64,000 bases of DNA, from NCBI RefSeq assembly GCF_020532665.2, contig NZ_JAIWPG020000003.1, positions 124,001 to 188,000 of the forward strand. Reading direction: 5' to 3'. This DNA is from Lelliottia sp. WAP21 (GTDB lineage: Bacteria; Pseudomonadota; Gammaproteobacteria; Enterobacterales; Enterobacteriaceae). Under the pieces are notes generated by a model that saw only the letters and a list, made by a program, of their open reading frames with translations, ran no database searches and was not told where the DNA came from. The position numbers and the translations under genes were made by a program. Positions 1 through 9,019 of the stretch are shown here, piece after piece. Position 1 is the first letter of the stretch, and every line of letters begins with the position of its first letter.

Positions 1-863
1 AGCGGCACCAGAATGCGCGTACCGGCAACACACGCCTGCCCGCTGTTCATGAAGCCCGCCGCGATGGCCAACGGAACCGCCTGCGATAAATCCGCATCCG
101 CCAGAATCAGCGTCGGGGATTTGCCGCCTAACTCCAGCGTCACCCGTTTAAAGGTCTCCGCGGCATTGCGCAGAATCGCTTTGCCGGTATTGGTTGAGCC
201 GGTAAACGATATTTTGGCCACGTCAGGATGGCGAGCGATGGTCTCCCCCACGGTATCGCCGCGCCCCGTGACGATATTAAAGACGCCCGGCGGCAGACCG
301 GCTTCACTCAGCGCTTGCGTCACAATCAGAGTTTGCAACGCGCTCATCTCGCTGGGTTTGATGACGGCCGTACACCCTGCGGCCAGCGCCGCCGCCAGCT
401 TGCCGCAGATAAAACCCGCATCGCTGTTCCACGGCGTGATAAGTCCTGCCACCCCCAGCGGCGTCATGTCGACGGTGGCGGCGCCCACCTGTGTGGTGAA
501 GGGAAATGCCTCCAGAGCCTCAATGACCTGGGCGATCACGTCTGCCGGATAGCGTGCCATCCACGCCGAACGCGACGCGGGAGCGCCATACTCTTCGATC
601 ACCGCTTCCAGAAGATCGTCATGGCGTGCAGCCACAGCGGCGTGCATTCGTTTCAGGGCGGCAATCCGTTCCTGTTTGCTTGTCTTCGACCAGGCCGGAA
701 AAGCAGCTTTCGCTGCGGCAATGGCCCGTTCGGCATCCACGTGATCCGCCAGCCGCACCTGTCCGGTAATTTGCGCCGTGGCAGGGTTATATAAATCAAA
801 ACGTTCGGTACCGTGCGGGGTGATAAATTCACCATTAATAAAGATCTGTTCGATGTTACGCAT
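1..863 (-). CDS. NAD(P)-dependent aldehyde dehydrogenase, 3' end cut by window
   Basis: The frame opens at an ATG (complement 861-863) and runs off the left edge, giving 287 visible residues of a family usually about 470-500 long. The N-terminus is the usual aldehyde dehydrogenase start (INGEF, then NPAT). The Rossmann cofactor region has the WNSD and KPSE segments, followed by FTGS, the ELGGKSP glutamate motif near residue 245 and the catalytic cysteine at residue 278 in SGQACVAG. The enzyme should oxidise an aldehyde to the acid with NAD(P); the substrate cannot be read from this part. A LysR regulator is divergent 101 bp away and is the likely controller. Family assignment is firm, substrate unknown. 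Confidence 0.92.
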   Translation of the reverse strand, partial: MRNIEQIFINGEFITPHGTERFDLYNPATAQITGQVRLADHVDAERAIAAAKAAFPAWSKTSKQERIAALKRMHAAVAARHDDLLEAVIEEYGAPASRSAWMARYPADVIAQVIEALEAFPFTTQVGAATVDMTPLGVAGLITPWNSDAGFICGKLAAALAAGCTAVIKPSEMSALQTLIVTQALSEAGLPPGVFNIVTGRGDTVGETIARHPDVAKISFTGSTNTGKAILRNAAETFKRVTLELGGKSPTLILADADLSQAVPLAIAAGFMNSGQACVAGTRILVP

Positions 864-964
864 TGGGGGCCTCCTCAGGCTGTCTGGAGGCAGTCTGGCA
901 CGCCTTTAACGTTTCGATAATCCACGCTATGCTGCAAAGGCTGTTTCGATATTCAGGATAATCT

Positions 965-1867
965 ATGCATCGTTCAGGTTTAACCGAGCTGGAAGTGGTA
1001 CTGGCCGTCGTGCGGCGCGGCAGCTTTCGCGGCGCCGCGCAGGAGATGGGGATGTCTGCCAGCGCGGTGAGCAATGCCATTGCCGGGCTGGAGGCCCGAC
1101 TGCAAACAAGGTTGTTCAACCGCACGACCCGTAGCGTGGCGCTGACCGACGCAGGACAACACTTTGTCGCCCGCATCTCGCCCGCCTTGCAGGAAATCCG
1201 CCAGGCCACGGAAGAGATGCACAGCGACAGCGACGAACCTGCCGGCACCCTGCGGCTGAACGTACCGAACAATGTCGGCGCACTCTTCCTGGATGCGCTG
1301 CTGATCGACTACATGATTCGCTATCCGAAAATGCGTGTAGAAACGGTAAGCGAAGCACGCATGATCGATATTGTCGCCAGCGGTTTCGATGCCGGGATCC
1401 GCCTGGCCGAGTCGGTGCCGCAGGACATGATCGCCGTCGCACTGACCCCCGATATTCGCCAGCTCGTCACCGCCACGCCTGCCTGGTTTGCCCGTTACGG
1501 CACACCGCAAATGCCCGAGGATCTCCTGCATCATCAGGCGATCGGGATGCGCATGTCACACGGTGGGATCTATCGCTGGGAGCTGGAGCGTCGCGGCGAG
1601 CGATACGAGTTAGCCGTTCCGCCGCGTTTTGCGACCTCGGATCTCTTTGCCTCGATACGAGCGGTCAAAGCCGGTTTGGGCGTGGGATTTTTACCTGAAC
1701 TTTATATTCAGCAGGAGCTGGAGAGCGGGGAACTGGTGAGCGTCCTTAACGACTGGACGCAGCCGTTTGGCGGGCTGCGCCTGTACTACCCCGGTCATCG
1801 CCACGTCCCGCCCGGTTTGCGGGCGCTGGTGGCGATGATCCGCGAACGCGGCCTTACGCCAGATTAG
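965..1867 (+). CDS. LysR-family transcriptional regulator
   Basis: 300 residues, normal for LysR proteins. Residues 1-60 carry the winged helix-turn-helix with the family pattern (LTELEVVLAVVRRGSFRGAA, then SASAVSNAIAGLE and RLFNRTTRSVALTDAG). The rest fits the substrate-binding regulatory domain. The gene is divergent from the aldehyde dehydrogenase, so it probably controls that gene and itself from the shared 101-bp intergenic region. Its 3' end overlaps the convergent AhpD-like gene by 14 bp. The inducer cannot be inferred. Confidence 0.93.
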   Translation: MHRSGLTELEVVLAVVRRGSFRGAAQEMGMSASAVSNAIAGLEARLQTRLFNRTTRSVALTDAGQHFVARISPALQEIRQATEEMHSDSDEPAGTLRLNVPNNVGALFLDALLIDYMIRYPKMRVETVSEARMIDIVASGFDAGIRLAESVPQDMIAVALTPDIRQLVTATPAWFARYGTPQMPEDLLHHQAIGMRMSHGGIYRWELERRGERYELAVPPRFATSDLFASIRAVKAGLGVGFLPELYIQQELESGELVSVLNDWTQPFGGLRLYYPGHRHVPPGLRALVAMIRERGLTPD

Positions 1868-2333
1868 CTTTATTCAGGCCATACGCCACGTCCATCGCGC
1901 CAGGCTCCATGCGCGAGGTGATCCCCAGACGGTTCCAGGCATTGATCGCCACAATGGCGAAATTGAGTTCAGAGAGTTCGACCTCGGAGAAATGCTCGGC
2001 CACGCTGCGATACAGCTCATCGCTTATCCCCTCCGGCGTGATCTGCGTCAGGGCTTCGGCGAAGGCCAGCGCTGCTTTTTCTTTGGCGCTAAACAACGGC
2101 GATTCACGCCAGGCCGCCAGATGGTAAAGGCGCAGTTCGCGCTCGCCGGCAATTTTGGCCTCTTTCGCGTGCATATCCAGGCAGAAGGTACAGCCGTTCA
2201 GCTGCGAGACACGGATGTCGATCAAATGCTTTAACGTGGGATCCAGCGCGGTTTTACCGATCGCCATACTCAGATCGGAAAGGGCTTTTGCCAGGGCAGG
2301 TGTAGCTTTGTGGTGATTGACGCGAGTGCTCAT
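1854..2333 (-). CDS. Carboxymuconolactone decarboxylase / AhpD-like peroxidase-family protein
   Basis: I start at the ATG at complement 2331-2333 (MSTRVNHHKATP), which has an AGAGGA ribosome site; a longer in-frame reading to 2417 adds an unlikely N-terminus. This gives 159 residues. The redox centre typical of the AhpD fold is present: CTFCLDMHAKEA, that is CxxC followed by the conserved histidine, preceded by the ISQLNG-type helix. Such proteins act as small thiol peroxidases or hydroperoxide reductases; the true substrate is unknown. It is divergent from a MocR-type regulator (start 2435), a recurrent pairing that suggests direct control. Its 3' end overlaps the LysR gene by 14 bp. Confidence 0.88.
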   Translation of the reverse strand: MSTRVNHHKATPALAKALSDLSMAIGKTALDPTLKHLIDIRVSQLNGCTFCLDMHAKEAKIAGERELRLYHLAAWRESPLFSAKEKAALAFAEALTQITPEGISDELYRSVAEHFSEVELSELNFAIVAINAWNRLGITSRMEPGAMDVAYGLNKANLA

Positions 2334-2434
2334 TGTCTTTCCTCTTTTTGTGCGGCATGTGCCATGCGATGGGGCAAATGTACGCTGTTCATGACATAGT
2401 AAAAAGATACAAAACACGTGAAATGAGGTAGGAC

Positions 2435-3826
2435 ATGAAATCGGGCTATCATGAGATCTATACCCGCTATCGCGATAATATTACGCGGGGCGTGCTCAAG
2501 CCCGGGGACAAAGTTCCTGCTATTCGCGTGCTGGCAGAAGAGCTAAAAGTGGCGCGTAAAACCGTCGAGACGGCCTACGCTATCCTCACGGGCGAGGGCT
2601 ATCTCGTCAGTCAGGGCGCACGCGGCACGCGGGTCAATCCGGATTTAGCGCTGCCAGCCCGGCTGGATGCTCCCACGGATCACCCCACCGGTTCTCTGCC
2701 GGAATCGTTAATGACCCAGCGCGAGCGGGCAGGATTCTTACGCCCGGGCATTCCGGCGCTGGACAGCTTTCCCTATAAAAAATGGCTTCTGCTGGCAGGC
2801 CAGGCGACACGTTCAATGCGTCAGGAAGAGATGCTTAACCCGCCGGTCATGGGCTGGCCTGCGTTGCGTCAGGCCATCGCCAGCTACCTGAATATTTCGC
2901 GGGGCCTCTCCTGTCGCGCTGAGCAGGTCCTGATCACCAGCGGATACAGCGGCAGCCTGCGGTTGATCCTCGATACGCTGGCCAGCCGAAACGATAAGGT
3001 CGTGTTTGAAGATCCCGGCTATTTTATGGGCCAGCAGTTACTCAAACGGATCGTGCCACGTCTGCATACCGTGCCGGTCGACAGAATGGGCATGGATACC
3101 GACTATCTGCTGCGTCATCATCATGACGCCCGCTTCGCCATCGTCACGCCATCACACCAAAGCCCGCTGGCGGTCACCCTTTCCCTGCCGCGAAAACAGC
3201 AATTGCTCGACTGGGCGAGCCAAAACGCAGCGTGGATTATTGAAGATGATTACGACGGTGAATTTCATTACACCCGCAAAGTGTTGCCCTCGCTGAAAAG
3301 CCTCGACCGCCATGATCGGGTGATCTTTATGGGCACGTTCAGCAAAACGATCATGCCGTCGCTACGAATGGGCTACGTGGTGATGCCCGCCAGCACGGTG
3401 GATGCGTTTACCGACTGCGCGGATATCATGGCCAGCGGCCAACCCGTGCTCACGCAGAAGATCCTTACCGCTTTTCTCAGTGAAGGGCATTTTTTCCGCC
3501 ATCTTAAGAAGATGCGGGCGCTCTACCAGATTCGTCGCGACTGGATGATTGCCGCCCTGCGCGAGGTGTATGGCGATCTGTTCTTTACCGAGCAAAACGA
3601 TGGTGGGATGCATATCGTGGCGTTTCTGGCAAAAGGCAGCTGCGACAAGGAGATCGCCCGTTGCTGGCAGGCACACCAGCTACAGGTGAATGCGTTATCC
3701 GAATGGTATCGCGGATCGGGCAAGCGCTTCGGACTGGTGATGGGCTACAACAACGTGCGCACCAGGCAGGAAGCGCTGGAATTACTGCAAAGGCCGAAAC
3801 AGCAGACGCTCGACCTGATGCGTTGA
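2435..3826 (+). CDS. MocR-subfamily GntR regulator with aminotransferase-like domain
   Basis: 463 residues: an N-terminal GntR winged helix (PAIRVLAEELKVARKTVETAYAILTGEGYL, about residues 20-60), a linker, then a fold-type I aminotransferase domain. The PLP site is visible: IIEDDYDGEF for the aspartate loop, and FSKTIMPSLRMGY with the PLP-binding lysine. MocR proteins use PLP as effector rather than for catalysis. The start has a GAGGTAGG ribosome site. The divergent AhpD-like gene is the obvious candidate target. No pdx gene is adjacent, so I do not call it pdxR. Confidence 0.92.
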   Translation: MKSGYHEIYTRYRDNITRGVLKPGDKVPAIRVLAEELKVARKTVETAYAILTGEGYLVSQGARGTRVNPDLALPARLDAPTDHPTGSLPESLMTQRERAGFLRPGIPALDSFPYKKWLLLAGQATRSMRQEEMLNPPVMGWPALRQAIASYLNISRGLSCRAEQVLITSGYSGSLRLILDTLASRNDKVVFEDPGYFMGQQLLKRIVPRLHTVPVDRMGMDTDYLLRHHHDARFAIVTPSHQSPLAVTLSLPRKQQLLDWASQNAAWIIEDDYDGEFHYTRKVLPSLKSLDRHDRVIFMGTFSKTIMPSLRMGYVVMPASTVDAFTDCADIMASGQPVLTQKILTAFLSEGHFFRHLKKMRALYQIRRDWMIAALREVYGDLFFTEQNDGGMHIVAFLAKGSCDKEIARCWQAHQLQVNALSEWYRGSGKRFGLVMGYNNVRTRQEALELLQRPKQQTLDLMR

Positions 3827-3836
3827 GCCTCGCCCG

Positions 3837-3998
3837 TCACACATCGTAGCGCGATAATCCGACATCCTTCAGCTGCTCGTCGCTCATTCCGTTTAAAATT
3901 CGGCGGGTACGGTTAACGCGGTACCACTGTTTCACTGTTTTCCAGATCCAGACGAAGGCGATAAACGGTCTTTTTGCACGATTTTCGTAGAATTCCAT
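3837..3998 (-). CDS. yjiS: YjiS-like DUF1127 small protein
   Basis: A 53-residue protein starting at the ATG at complement 3996-3998 behind a GAGGAGAG ribosome site, ending at TGA (3837-3839). The C-terminal half has the DUF1127 pattern: TRRILNGMSDEQLKDVGLSR. It is arginine-rich and has an aromatic N-terminal half (FIAFVWIWK). In E. coli yjiS lies beside yjiR, and here yjiR is the divergent neighbour, which supports the name. DUF1127 proteins in other bacteria affect RNA turnover or phosphate and carbon metabolism; no function is established for this one. Confidence 0.88.
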   Translation of the reverse strand: MEFYENRAKRPFIAFVWIWKTVKQWYRVNRTRRILNGMSDEQLKDVGLSRYDV

Positions 3999-4052
3999 GA
4001 TGCTCTCCTCGCGGTGTCAGTGGAGATATCATCATGGATTTCAGCATCGACA

Positions 4053-4153
4053 ATACAGACTCAAAAAACACTTTTTTTTAACATACAGATCCGTTACAAA
4101 GGGATCTGCATGCCGATTTATGCGGCAATCTGTACTGGTTTTATAATCTGTAT
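4053..4153. promoter_or_regulatory. Probable YjiR operator region and yjiR -10
   Basis: Four copies of an 8-bp word lie between the divergent yjiS and yjiR: ATACAGAC (4053), ATACAGAT (4083), ATCTGTAC (4128) and ATCTGTAT (4146), the last two in inverted orientation. The last overlaps the end of a perfect TATAAT (4142-4147) just upstream of yjiR. Repeated short words in inverted and direct arrangement are usual for MocR/GntR sites, so autoregulation and control of yjiS are inferred. Confidence 0.55.
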
Positions 4154-4174
4154 GGTGAAAACTAAGGATACAGC

Positions 4175-5590
4175 ATGACGCGTTATCAACATCTGGCTAA
4201 TCTCCTGGCGGAGCGCATTCACCAGGGGCTGTACCGCAGCGGCGAGCGGCTGCCGTCCGTGCGCGCCCTGAGCCAGGAGCACGGGGTCAGTATTAGCACC
4301 ATACAGCAGGCCTATCAGATTCTGGAAAACCTTCAGCTGATCACGCCGCAGCCGCGTTCCGGCTATTTTGTCTCGCCACGTAAAGCCCTGCCACCGGTCC
4401 CGGCCATGACCCGCCCGGTTCAACGGCCGGTGGATGTTACGCAGTGGGACGAAGTCATGATGCTGCTCGACGCCCGTGCAGACAAAGAGATGATCTCTTT
4501 TGGTGGCGGCTCGCCAGACCTTAATCAGCCTAGCCTGAAGCCTCTCTGGCGTGAAATGAGCCGTATCGCCCAGCACAATCCCACCGAAATGCTCAGCTAC
4601 GATGTTCTGGAGGGGCGAAAAGAGTTGCGGGAGCAGATCGCACGCCTGATGCTTGACGGCGGTTCAACCGTGTCGGCGGACGAGATTGTGATCACCAATG
4701 GCTGCCATGGTGCCCTGTCGCTGGCCCTGCTGTCGGTCTGCAAGCCAGGCGACATTGTCGCCGTCGAATCCCCCTCTTTTCACGGCACCATGCAGATGCT
4801 GCGCGGGTTTGATATCAAGGCTATTGAGATCCCCACCGATCCGCAAACCGGGATCAGCATCGAAGCGCTGGAGATGGCGCTGGAGCAATGGCCCATCAAA
4901 GCGGTTATTCTGGTGCCCAACTGCAACAATCCCCTCGGGTTTATCATGCCGGAGGCCCGCAAACGTCAGGTTCTCGCCCTGGCCCAGCGTCACGATATTG
5001 TGATTGTGGAAGATGATATTTATGGCGAGCTGGCCGCAGAATATCCGCGTCCGCGCACCATTCACTCGCTGGATATCGATGGCCGCGTATTGTTATGCAG
5101 CTCCTTTACCAAAACGGTTGCACCCGGACTGCGCGTCGGCTGGATTGTCCCAGGACGTTATTACGACCGGGTCATGCACATGAAATATGCCGCCGGGGGC
5201 TTTAACGTTCCCGCCACGCAGATGGCCGTGGCGGCGTTTATTCGTGACGGCCACTATCATCGTCACGTGCGCCGCATGCGCCAGATTTATCAGCAAAATA
5301 TGGAAACCTACACCTGCTGGGTGCGTCAGTATTTTCCCTGCGAGATTTGCGTCACACGCCCGCAGGGGAGCTTTCTGCTGTGGGTGGAGTTGCCGGAACA
5401 GGTGGATATGGTCTGTGTCAGTAAGCAGTTGTGTAAACTGAAGATTCAGGCCGCCGCAGGTTCGCTCTTCTCCGCCTCGGGTAAATACCGAAACTGCTTA
5501 CGGATCAACGTCGCCCTGCCGCCAACGGAGAAAACCCGCGAGGCACTGAAGAAGATGGGCGAGGCAGTGGCTATCGCCATGGAGGAATAG
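4175..5590 (+). CDS. yjiR: YjiR, MocR-subfamily PLP-dependent regulator
   Basis: 471 residues that I recognise as the E. coli YjiR orthologue: the opening MTRYQHLANLLAERIHQGLY, the PPVPAMTRPVQRPV linker, VPNCNNPLGFIMP and the C-terminal SASGKYRNCLRIN are nearly the same. Residues 1-65 form the GntR winged helix. The rest is the aminotransferase-like domain with VEDDIYGEL and the PLP-lysine segment SSFTKTVAPGLRVGW. The start has an AAGGA ribosome site. It is divergent from yjiS, as in E. coli. Its physiological target is not known; palindromic words in the shared intergenic region suggest it controls itself and yjiS. Confidence 0.95.
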   Translation: MTRYQHLANLLAERIHQGLYRSGERLPSVRALSQEHGVSISTIQQAYQILENLQLITPQPRSGYFVSPRKALPPVPAMTRPVQRPVDVTQWDEVMMLLDARADKEMISFGGGSPDLNQPSLKPLWREMSRIAQHNPTEMLSYDVLEGRKELREQIARLMLDGGSTVSADEIVITNGCHGALSLALLSVCKPGDIVAVESPSFHGTMQMLRGFDIKAIEIPTDPQTGISIEALEMALEQWPIKAVILVPNCNNPLGFIMPEARKRQVLALAQRHDIVIVEDDIYGELAAEYPRPRTIHSLDIDGRVLLCSSFTKTVAPGLRVGWIVPGRYYDRVMHMKYAAGGFNVPATQMAVAAFIRDGHYHRHVRRMRQIYQQNMETYTCWVRQYFPCEICVTRPQGSFLLWVELPEQVDMVCVSKQLCKLKIQAAAGSLFSASGKYRNCLRINVALPPTEKTREALKKMGEAVAIAMEE

Positions 5591-5609
5591 CCCGCCTCGC
5601 TGCATGCAG

Positions 5610-5634
5610 GCCGGGTCAGGCGACGCCGCCCGGC
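5610..5634. repeat. REP-like palindrome between convergent genes
   Basis: An imperfect inverted repeat, GCCGGG near one end and CCCGGC at the other, with a GGCGACGCC centre. It sits between the convergent yjiR and the siderophore receptor gene. It looks like an enterobacterial REP element and may serve as a shared 3' end. Confidence 0.6.
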
Positions 5635-5658
5635 AATAACATCACGCGTTGCCCGGAC

Positions 5659-7749
5659 TCAGAACGCCCAGGAGACACTGCCCACGATGCTGCGCTCTGC
5701 GCCAAAGTAGCAGTAGGACAAGGAGTTACAGGCCGCCACGTAGCTTTTATCCGTCAGGTTATTGACGTTCAGCTGCGCGCTCAATCCCTTCAGACCCACC
5801 TTCGACAGGTCGTAACCCACCATCATATCCACCAGCGTGTAGGAAGGCAGCGTATGGGTATTCTGGCGATCGCTGGTTACCCCGTTGACGTAACGCACGC
5901 CTGAGCCCACCGTTAAGCCGTCCAGTGGACCGGTTTTGACATCGTAACTGACCCACGCGCTCGCCATATTTCGCGGGGCATAGACGGCACGTTTGCCCTC
6001 TTCTTCCGGGCTGCTTTTCTTGTAGCGAATATCGGTGTAGGTATATGCCGCCTGCATACGCAGACTCTCCGTCACCTGACTTATCGCCTCCAGCTCTACG
6101 CCTTCTGACTCAATTTCACCAATTGAGCGATAGGGATCCGTTGGCTCTTCTTTGGTCGCGATATTTTTTTGATTGATGCGGAACACCGAGGCGCTGAACT
6201 GGCTGTTCATCCCCTCTGGCTCATACTTCACGCCCGCTTCCCACTGCTTGCCCTTCATCGGATCCAGAATCTGACCGTTTTCATCGGCAAAGCTGGTCGG
6301 GGTAAAGGCGGTGGAATAACTCACATAAGGCGCAACGCCATTATCAAAGAGATACAGCAACGCCGCGCGGCTGCTGAAGTTATCCTTATCCAGATCGCTC
6401 CGGGTGTTGTTGAGTTTGTCGATATTCGACACGCTCACCTGATCGTAGCGTCCCCCCAGCGTTAAGCGCCAACGGTCGAGCGACATCTGATCCTGCAGGT
6501 AGTAGCCGGTCTGGCGCAGCTTGTGCTTCTCTTTGCTGTACATCGTGATGGAGTCCGGCTTCGCGCCATACACCGGATGGAAGGCGTTAATCGCCGGGAA
6601 AGCACCGTAATAACCGGTCGTGTTGTTACTGCGATCCTGATAATCCATGCCGATCAGCACGCGATGGTTGACGATCCCGGTATCAAAGCTGCCGTCCACC
6701 TGGTTATCCAGCGTAATGGCATTCATCTTCTCATCCGAACCGGAATAGCCCCGATTCAGATCGGTATCGTTGAGCCAGCCCGCGGCATACACCTGGTTCA
6801 GTTTTACTTTGGTGTGCAGATAGCGAAGCTTCTGACGGACTGACCAACCGCTGTCGAACATGTGCTCAATGTTGTAGCCCACCATATTTTCGCGACGGTC
6901 GTACTTGTCGTAATCGTCCTCACCTTCATAGAAGGTATTGGAAATCTTCTTGCCGGCGTGAGGGACGACGGTGCCGTCATAAGGCAGCCCCGAGTGGCTC
7001 CCGCCTTCCGGGTCGCGATGCAGATAAGCCATCAGATCCAGGCGCGTATTGTCGGTGATACGCCAGGTCAGGCTGGGCATCACTGCATAACGCTCTTCCT
7101 TCAACGGATCGAACTGCGAATCGGCGTAGCGCGTCATGCCGCTCAGACGAGCCGCCACGCGATCGTTATCATCCAGCGCGCCGGTGACGTCAAACATCGC
7201 ACCGCGCTGATCGTTATTCCCGGCAAGCAGTTTGATCTCTCCACCCGGATCAAACGATGGTTTGCGCGACGTGAGCGCCACAATACCGCCCGGTGATGAG
7301 CGTCCGTAAAGCACAGACGCCGGACCGCGCACCACTTCAACGCTCTCCAGGAACCACGGATCGACCACTAGCGAGCTGTGGGAGTTGGTATCCCCCATCA
7401 TCTTCAGGCCGTCGAGGTAAATATTGTCCAGGCTGCCGTCGGAAAAACCACGCAACACGATGTAATCAAAGCGGTTAGAGGCACCAATCTGGTTACTGTA
7501 GACGCCCGGGGTATAGCTCACCGCCTGACGGACGCTCGTGGCGCCCTGCTCTTCGAACTGGTCGCGCGTCACGATGGAGACCGCCTGCGGGGTTTCGATA
7601 TCGGGCGTGGCGAGCTTGGTTGCGCCGCTCTGCATTTGCGACGTCACCACCACGGTCTCAGGTTTCGGCGTATCCTGCGCCAGCAAAGGAAAAGCAATAC
7701 TGCCGGTCACGCATCCCACCAGCAGAGCCAGCCGTGATTGAGCAAACAT
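5659..7749 (-). CDS. TonB-dependent siderophore receptor (FoxA/FhuA type)
   Basis: Outer-membrane active transporter for a ferric siderophore, energised by TonB-ExbB-ExbD. I start at complement 7747-7749 (MFAQSRLALLVG, GGAG ribosome site seven bases before it), giving 696 residues; a start six codons upstream is possible. A signal peptide ends near LLAQ, followed by the TonB box ETVVVTS. The plug domain has VLRGF, VEVVRGPASVLYG and GGIV. The barrel ends in the family signature NVNNLTDKSYVAACNS and CYFGAERS with terminal Phe. The ending resembles hydroxamate receptors such as FhuA and FoxA, so ferrioxamine is the best guess. A Fur-like box lies upstream and an AraC regulator is next to it in the same direction. 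Confidence 0.9.
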   Translation of the reverse strand: MFAQSRLALLVGCVTGSIAFPLLAQDTPKPETVVVTSQMQSGATKLATPDIETPQAVSIVTRDQFEEQGATSVRQAVSYTPGVYSNQIGASNRFDYIVLRGFSDGSLDNIYLDGLKMMGDTNSHSSLVVDPWFLESVEVVRGPASVLYGRSSPGGIVALTSRKPSFDPGGEIKLLAGNNDQRGAMFDVTGALDDNDRVAARLSGMTRYADSQFDPLKEERYAVMPSLTWRITDNTRLDLMAYLHRDPEGGSHSGLPYDGTVVPHAGKKISNTFYEGEDDYDKYDRRENMVGYNIEHMFDSGWSVRQKLRYLHTKVKLNQVYAAGWLNDTDLNRGYSGSDEKMNAITLDNQVDGSFDTGIVNHRVLIGMDYQDRSNNTTGYYGAFPAINAFHPVYGAKPDSITMYSKEKHKLRQTGYYLQDQMSLDRWRLTLGGRYDQVSVSNIDKLNNTRSDLDKDNFSSRAALLYLFDNGVAPYVSYSTAFTPTSFADENGQILDPMKGKQWEAGVKYEPEGMNSQFSASVFRINQKNIATKEEPTDPYRSIGEIESEGVELEAISQVTESLRMQAAYTYTDIRYKKSSPEEEGKRAVYAPRNMASAWVSYDVKTGPLDGLTVGSGVRYVNGVTSDRQNTHTLPSYTLVDMMVGYDLSKVGLKGLSAQLNVNNLTDKSYVAACNSLSYCYFGAERSIVGSVSWAF

Positions 7750-7775
7750 GAAGATCTCCAAAGGCATTTCTAATT

Positions 7776-7794
7776 GTTAATAAGAATTATTACC
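7776..7794 (-). promoter_or_regulatory. Probable Fur box of the siderophore receptor gene
   Basis: The 19 bases GTTAATAAGAATTATTACC match the GATAATGATAATCATTATC consensus at 14 of 19 positions. The site ends 27 bp upstream of the receptor start. Iron repression by Fur is the expected control for this gene class. Confidence 0.6.
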
Positions 7795-7888
7795 CTTTTG
7801 AGATCGCAAATAGCTATGCGTCATGCCAGGTTACGTATGCGCAATGCCAAACCGCACGAAAAACGTTAGCGCGATGGAGAAAAGTGGA

Positions 7889-8869
7889 TTAGCCGGATTG
7901 ACGCACATCCCCGGGCGGGATGCCATAACGTCGCCGAAAGGCGGTCGAGAAATTAGAGGCATGTTGATAGCCTGACATCCAGGCGGCCTGCTGCACGCTG
8001 TGCCCTTCCAGAAGATAGCGCCGCGCCTGCTCAAGACGGCAATCGCGCAGATAATCAAATACCGTGCAGCCATACGCCTGACGGAACTTGCTGCGTAAAC
8101 TGCTGGAGCTCATCGCCGCCTGAGCCGCCAGTTGTGCCAGGGTGTACTCCCGCTCCGGGGATTGTTCCAGCACGATCCGCACACTCTCCAGACGCGCACG
8201 TTCCCCGCCTGACGGCAAGGTGCGGCAGTGGGTCTGCTGCTGACGATGGTTCAAACCGTGACCGAGTAGCTGATACATCAGTCCTTCCAGGAGCAATTTG
8301 CGCGACAACGCCCCGATCCCCGGCTGCTGAGAATGGGCAATCCCTGACAACACAAATCCCGGCACCTGCCAGACAAACGTGGGCGTATCCAGGCGCTGCC
8401 ACTCCTGAAGCAGTGACTCCAGCAGGCTCTCGCGGTGCATGTTATCCGGATAAACGCCAAAGGAGAGCGTTTTTAAGCTGATATCCGCGTCGTGGCGGGC
8501 GCTCATCGCCTGCTGTTCGCTTAAGCGGGCCGTAAATGCCATGCCGGAATAGACCTGAAACTCATCCCCGTTGAGAGCGATCGTCACGCATCCCTCAAGC
8601 ACCACCAGCATGTAAAGCGGGCTACTGTGGCGAGAAGTGGTTTCGTAGGGTTGCAGGACACGAACGTCAGAGTGGGTGAGCGAAATCCCGGATGACAAAG
8701 TCATCTCCTGAACGTCACCGTGGAGAACAGGGCTATTGTGACCGGCATCGCCAGACAAATGCGGGAAGCGGTAATCGATACCGTAGCGCTCGCCAAAGCG
8801 TTGAAAATCCTCAACCGAAAAAAATTTCTTTGTAGATGCACTTTCGTCGCGGAGCGTCGAGTTCTGCAT
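7889..8869 (-). CDS. AraC-family transcriptional regulator of the siderophore receptor
   Basis: 326 residues from the ATG at complement 8867-8869 (MQNSTLRDES); a GTG at 8914 would add 15 residues and I cannot exclude it. The last 100 residues form the double helix-turn-helix: YTLAQLAAQAAMSSSSLRSKFR, then FDYLRDCRLEQARRYL, VQQAAWMSGYQHASNFSTAFRRRYGIPP. The N-terminal part resembles the sensor domain of YbtA/PchR-type regulators, which bind ferric siderophore and activate the adjacent receptor gene. It is upstream of the receptor on the same strand, consistent with that role (FoxR-like); the ligand is inferred. Confidence 0.85.
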   Translation of the reverse strand: MQNSTLRDESASTKKFFSVEDFQRFGERYGIDYRFPHLSGDAGHNSPVLHGDVQEMTLSSGISLTHSDVRVLQPYETTSRHSSPLYMLVVLEGCVTIALNGDEFQVYSGMAFTARLSEQQAMSARHDADISLKTLSFGVYPDNMHRESLLESLLQEWQRLDTPTFVWQVPGFVLSGIAHSQQPGIGALSRKLLLEGLMYQLLGHGLNHRQQQTHCRTLPSGGERARLESVRIVLEQSPEREYTLAQLAAQAAMSSSSLRSKFRQAYGCTVFDYLRDCRLEQARRYLLEGHSVQQAAWMSGYQHASNFSTAFRRRYGIPPGDVRQSG

Positions 8870-9019
8870 ACCTGCGCCTGCCGGAGAGAATAATAAGGAA
8901 GAAAATATTATCACTCCCGCTACGTAACGGCAATGCTGCGCAATCTGTCAGACCTCAGAAATTATAAAGCTCTGGCAGGATGCCAGAGCCTGAAAATAAC
9001 ATCCTTGTTACTGTGGTAA

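Noticed and set aside
228-794. Plus-strand frames at 13-552 and 228-794
   Set aside because: They are antisense to the aldehyde dehydrogenase, whose cofactor and catalytic motifs are unambiguous on the minus strand.
5093-5441. Small frames within yjiR on both strands
   Set aside because: Shadows of the yjiR frame, which is recognised along its entire length.
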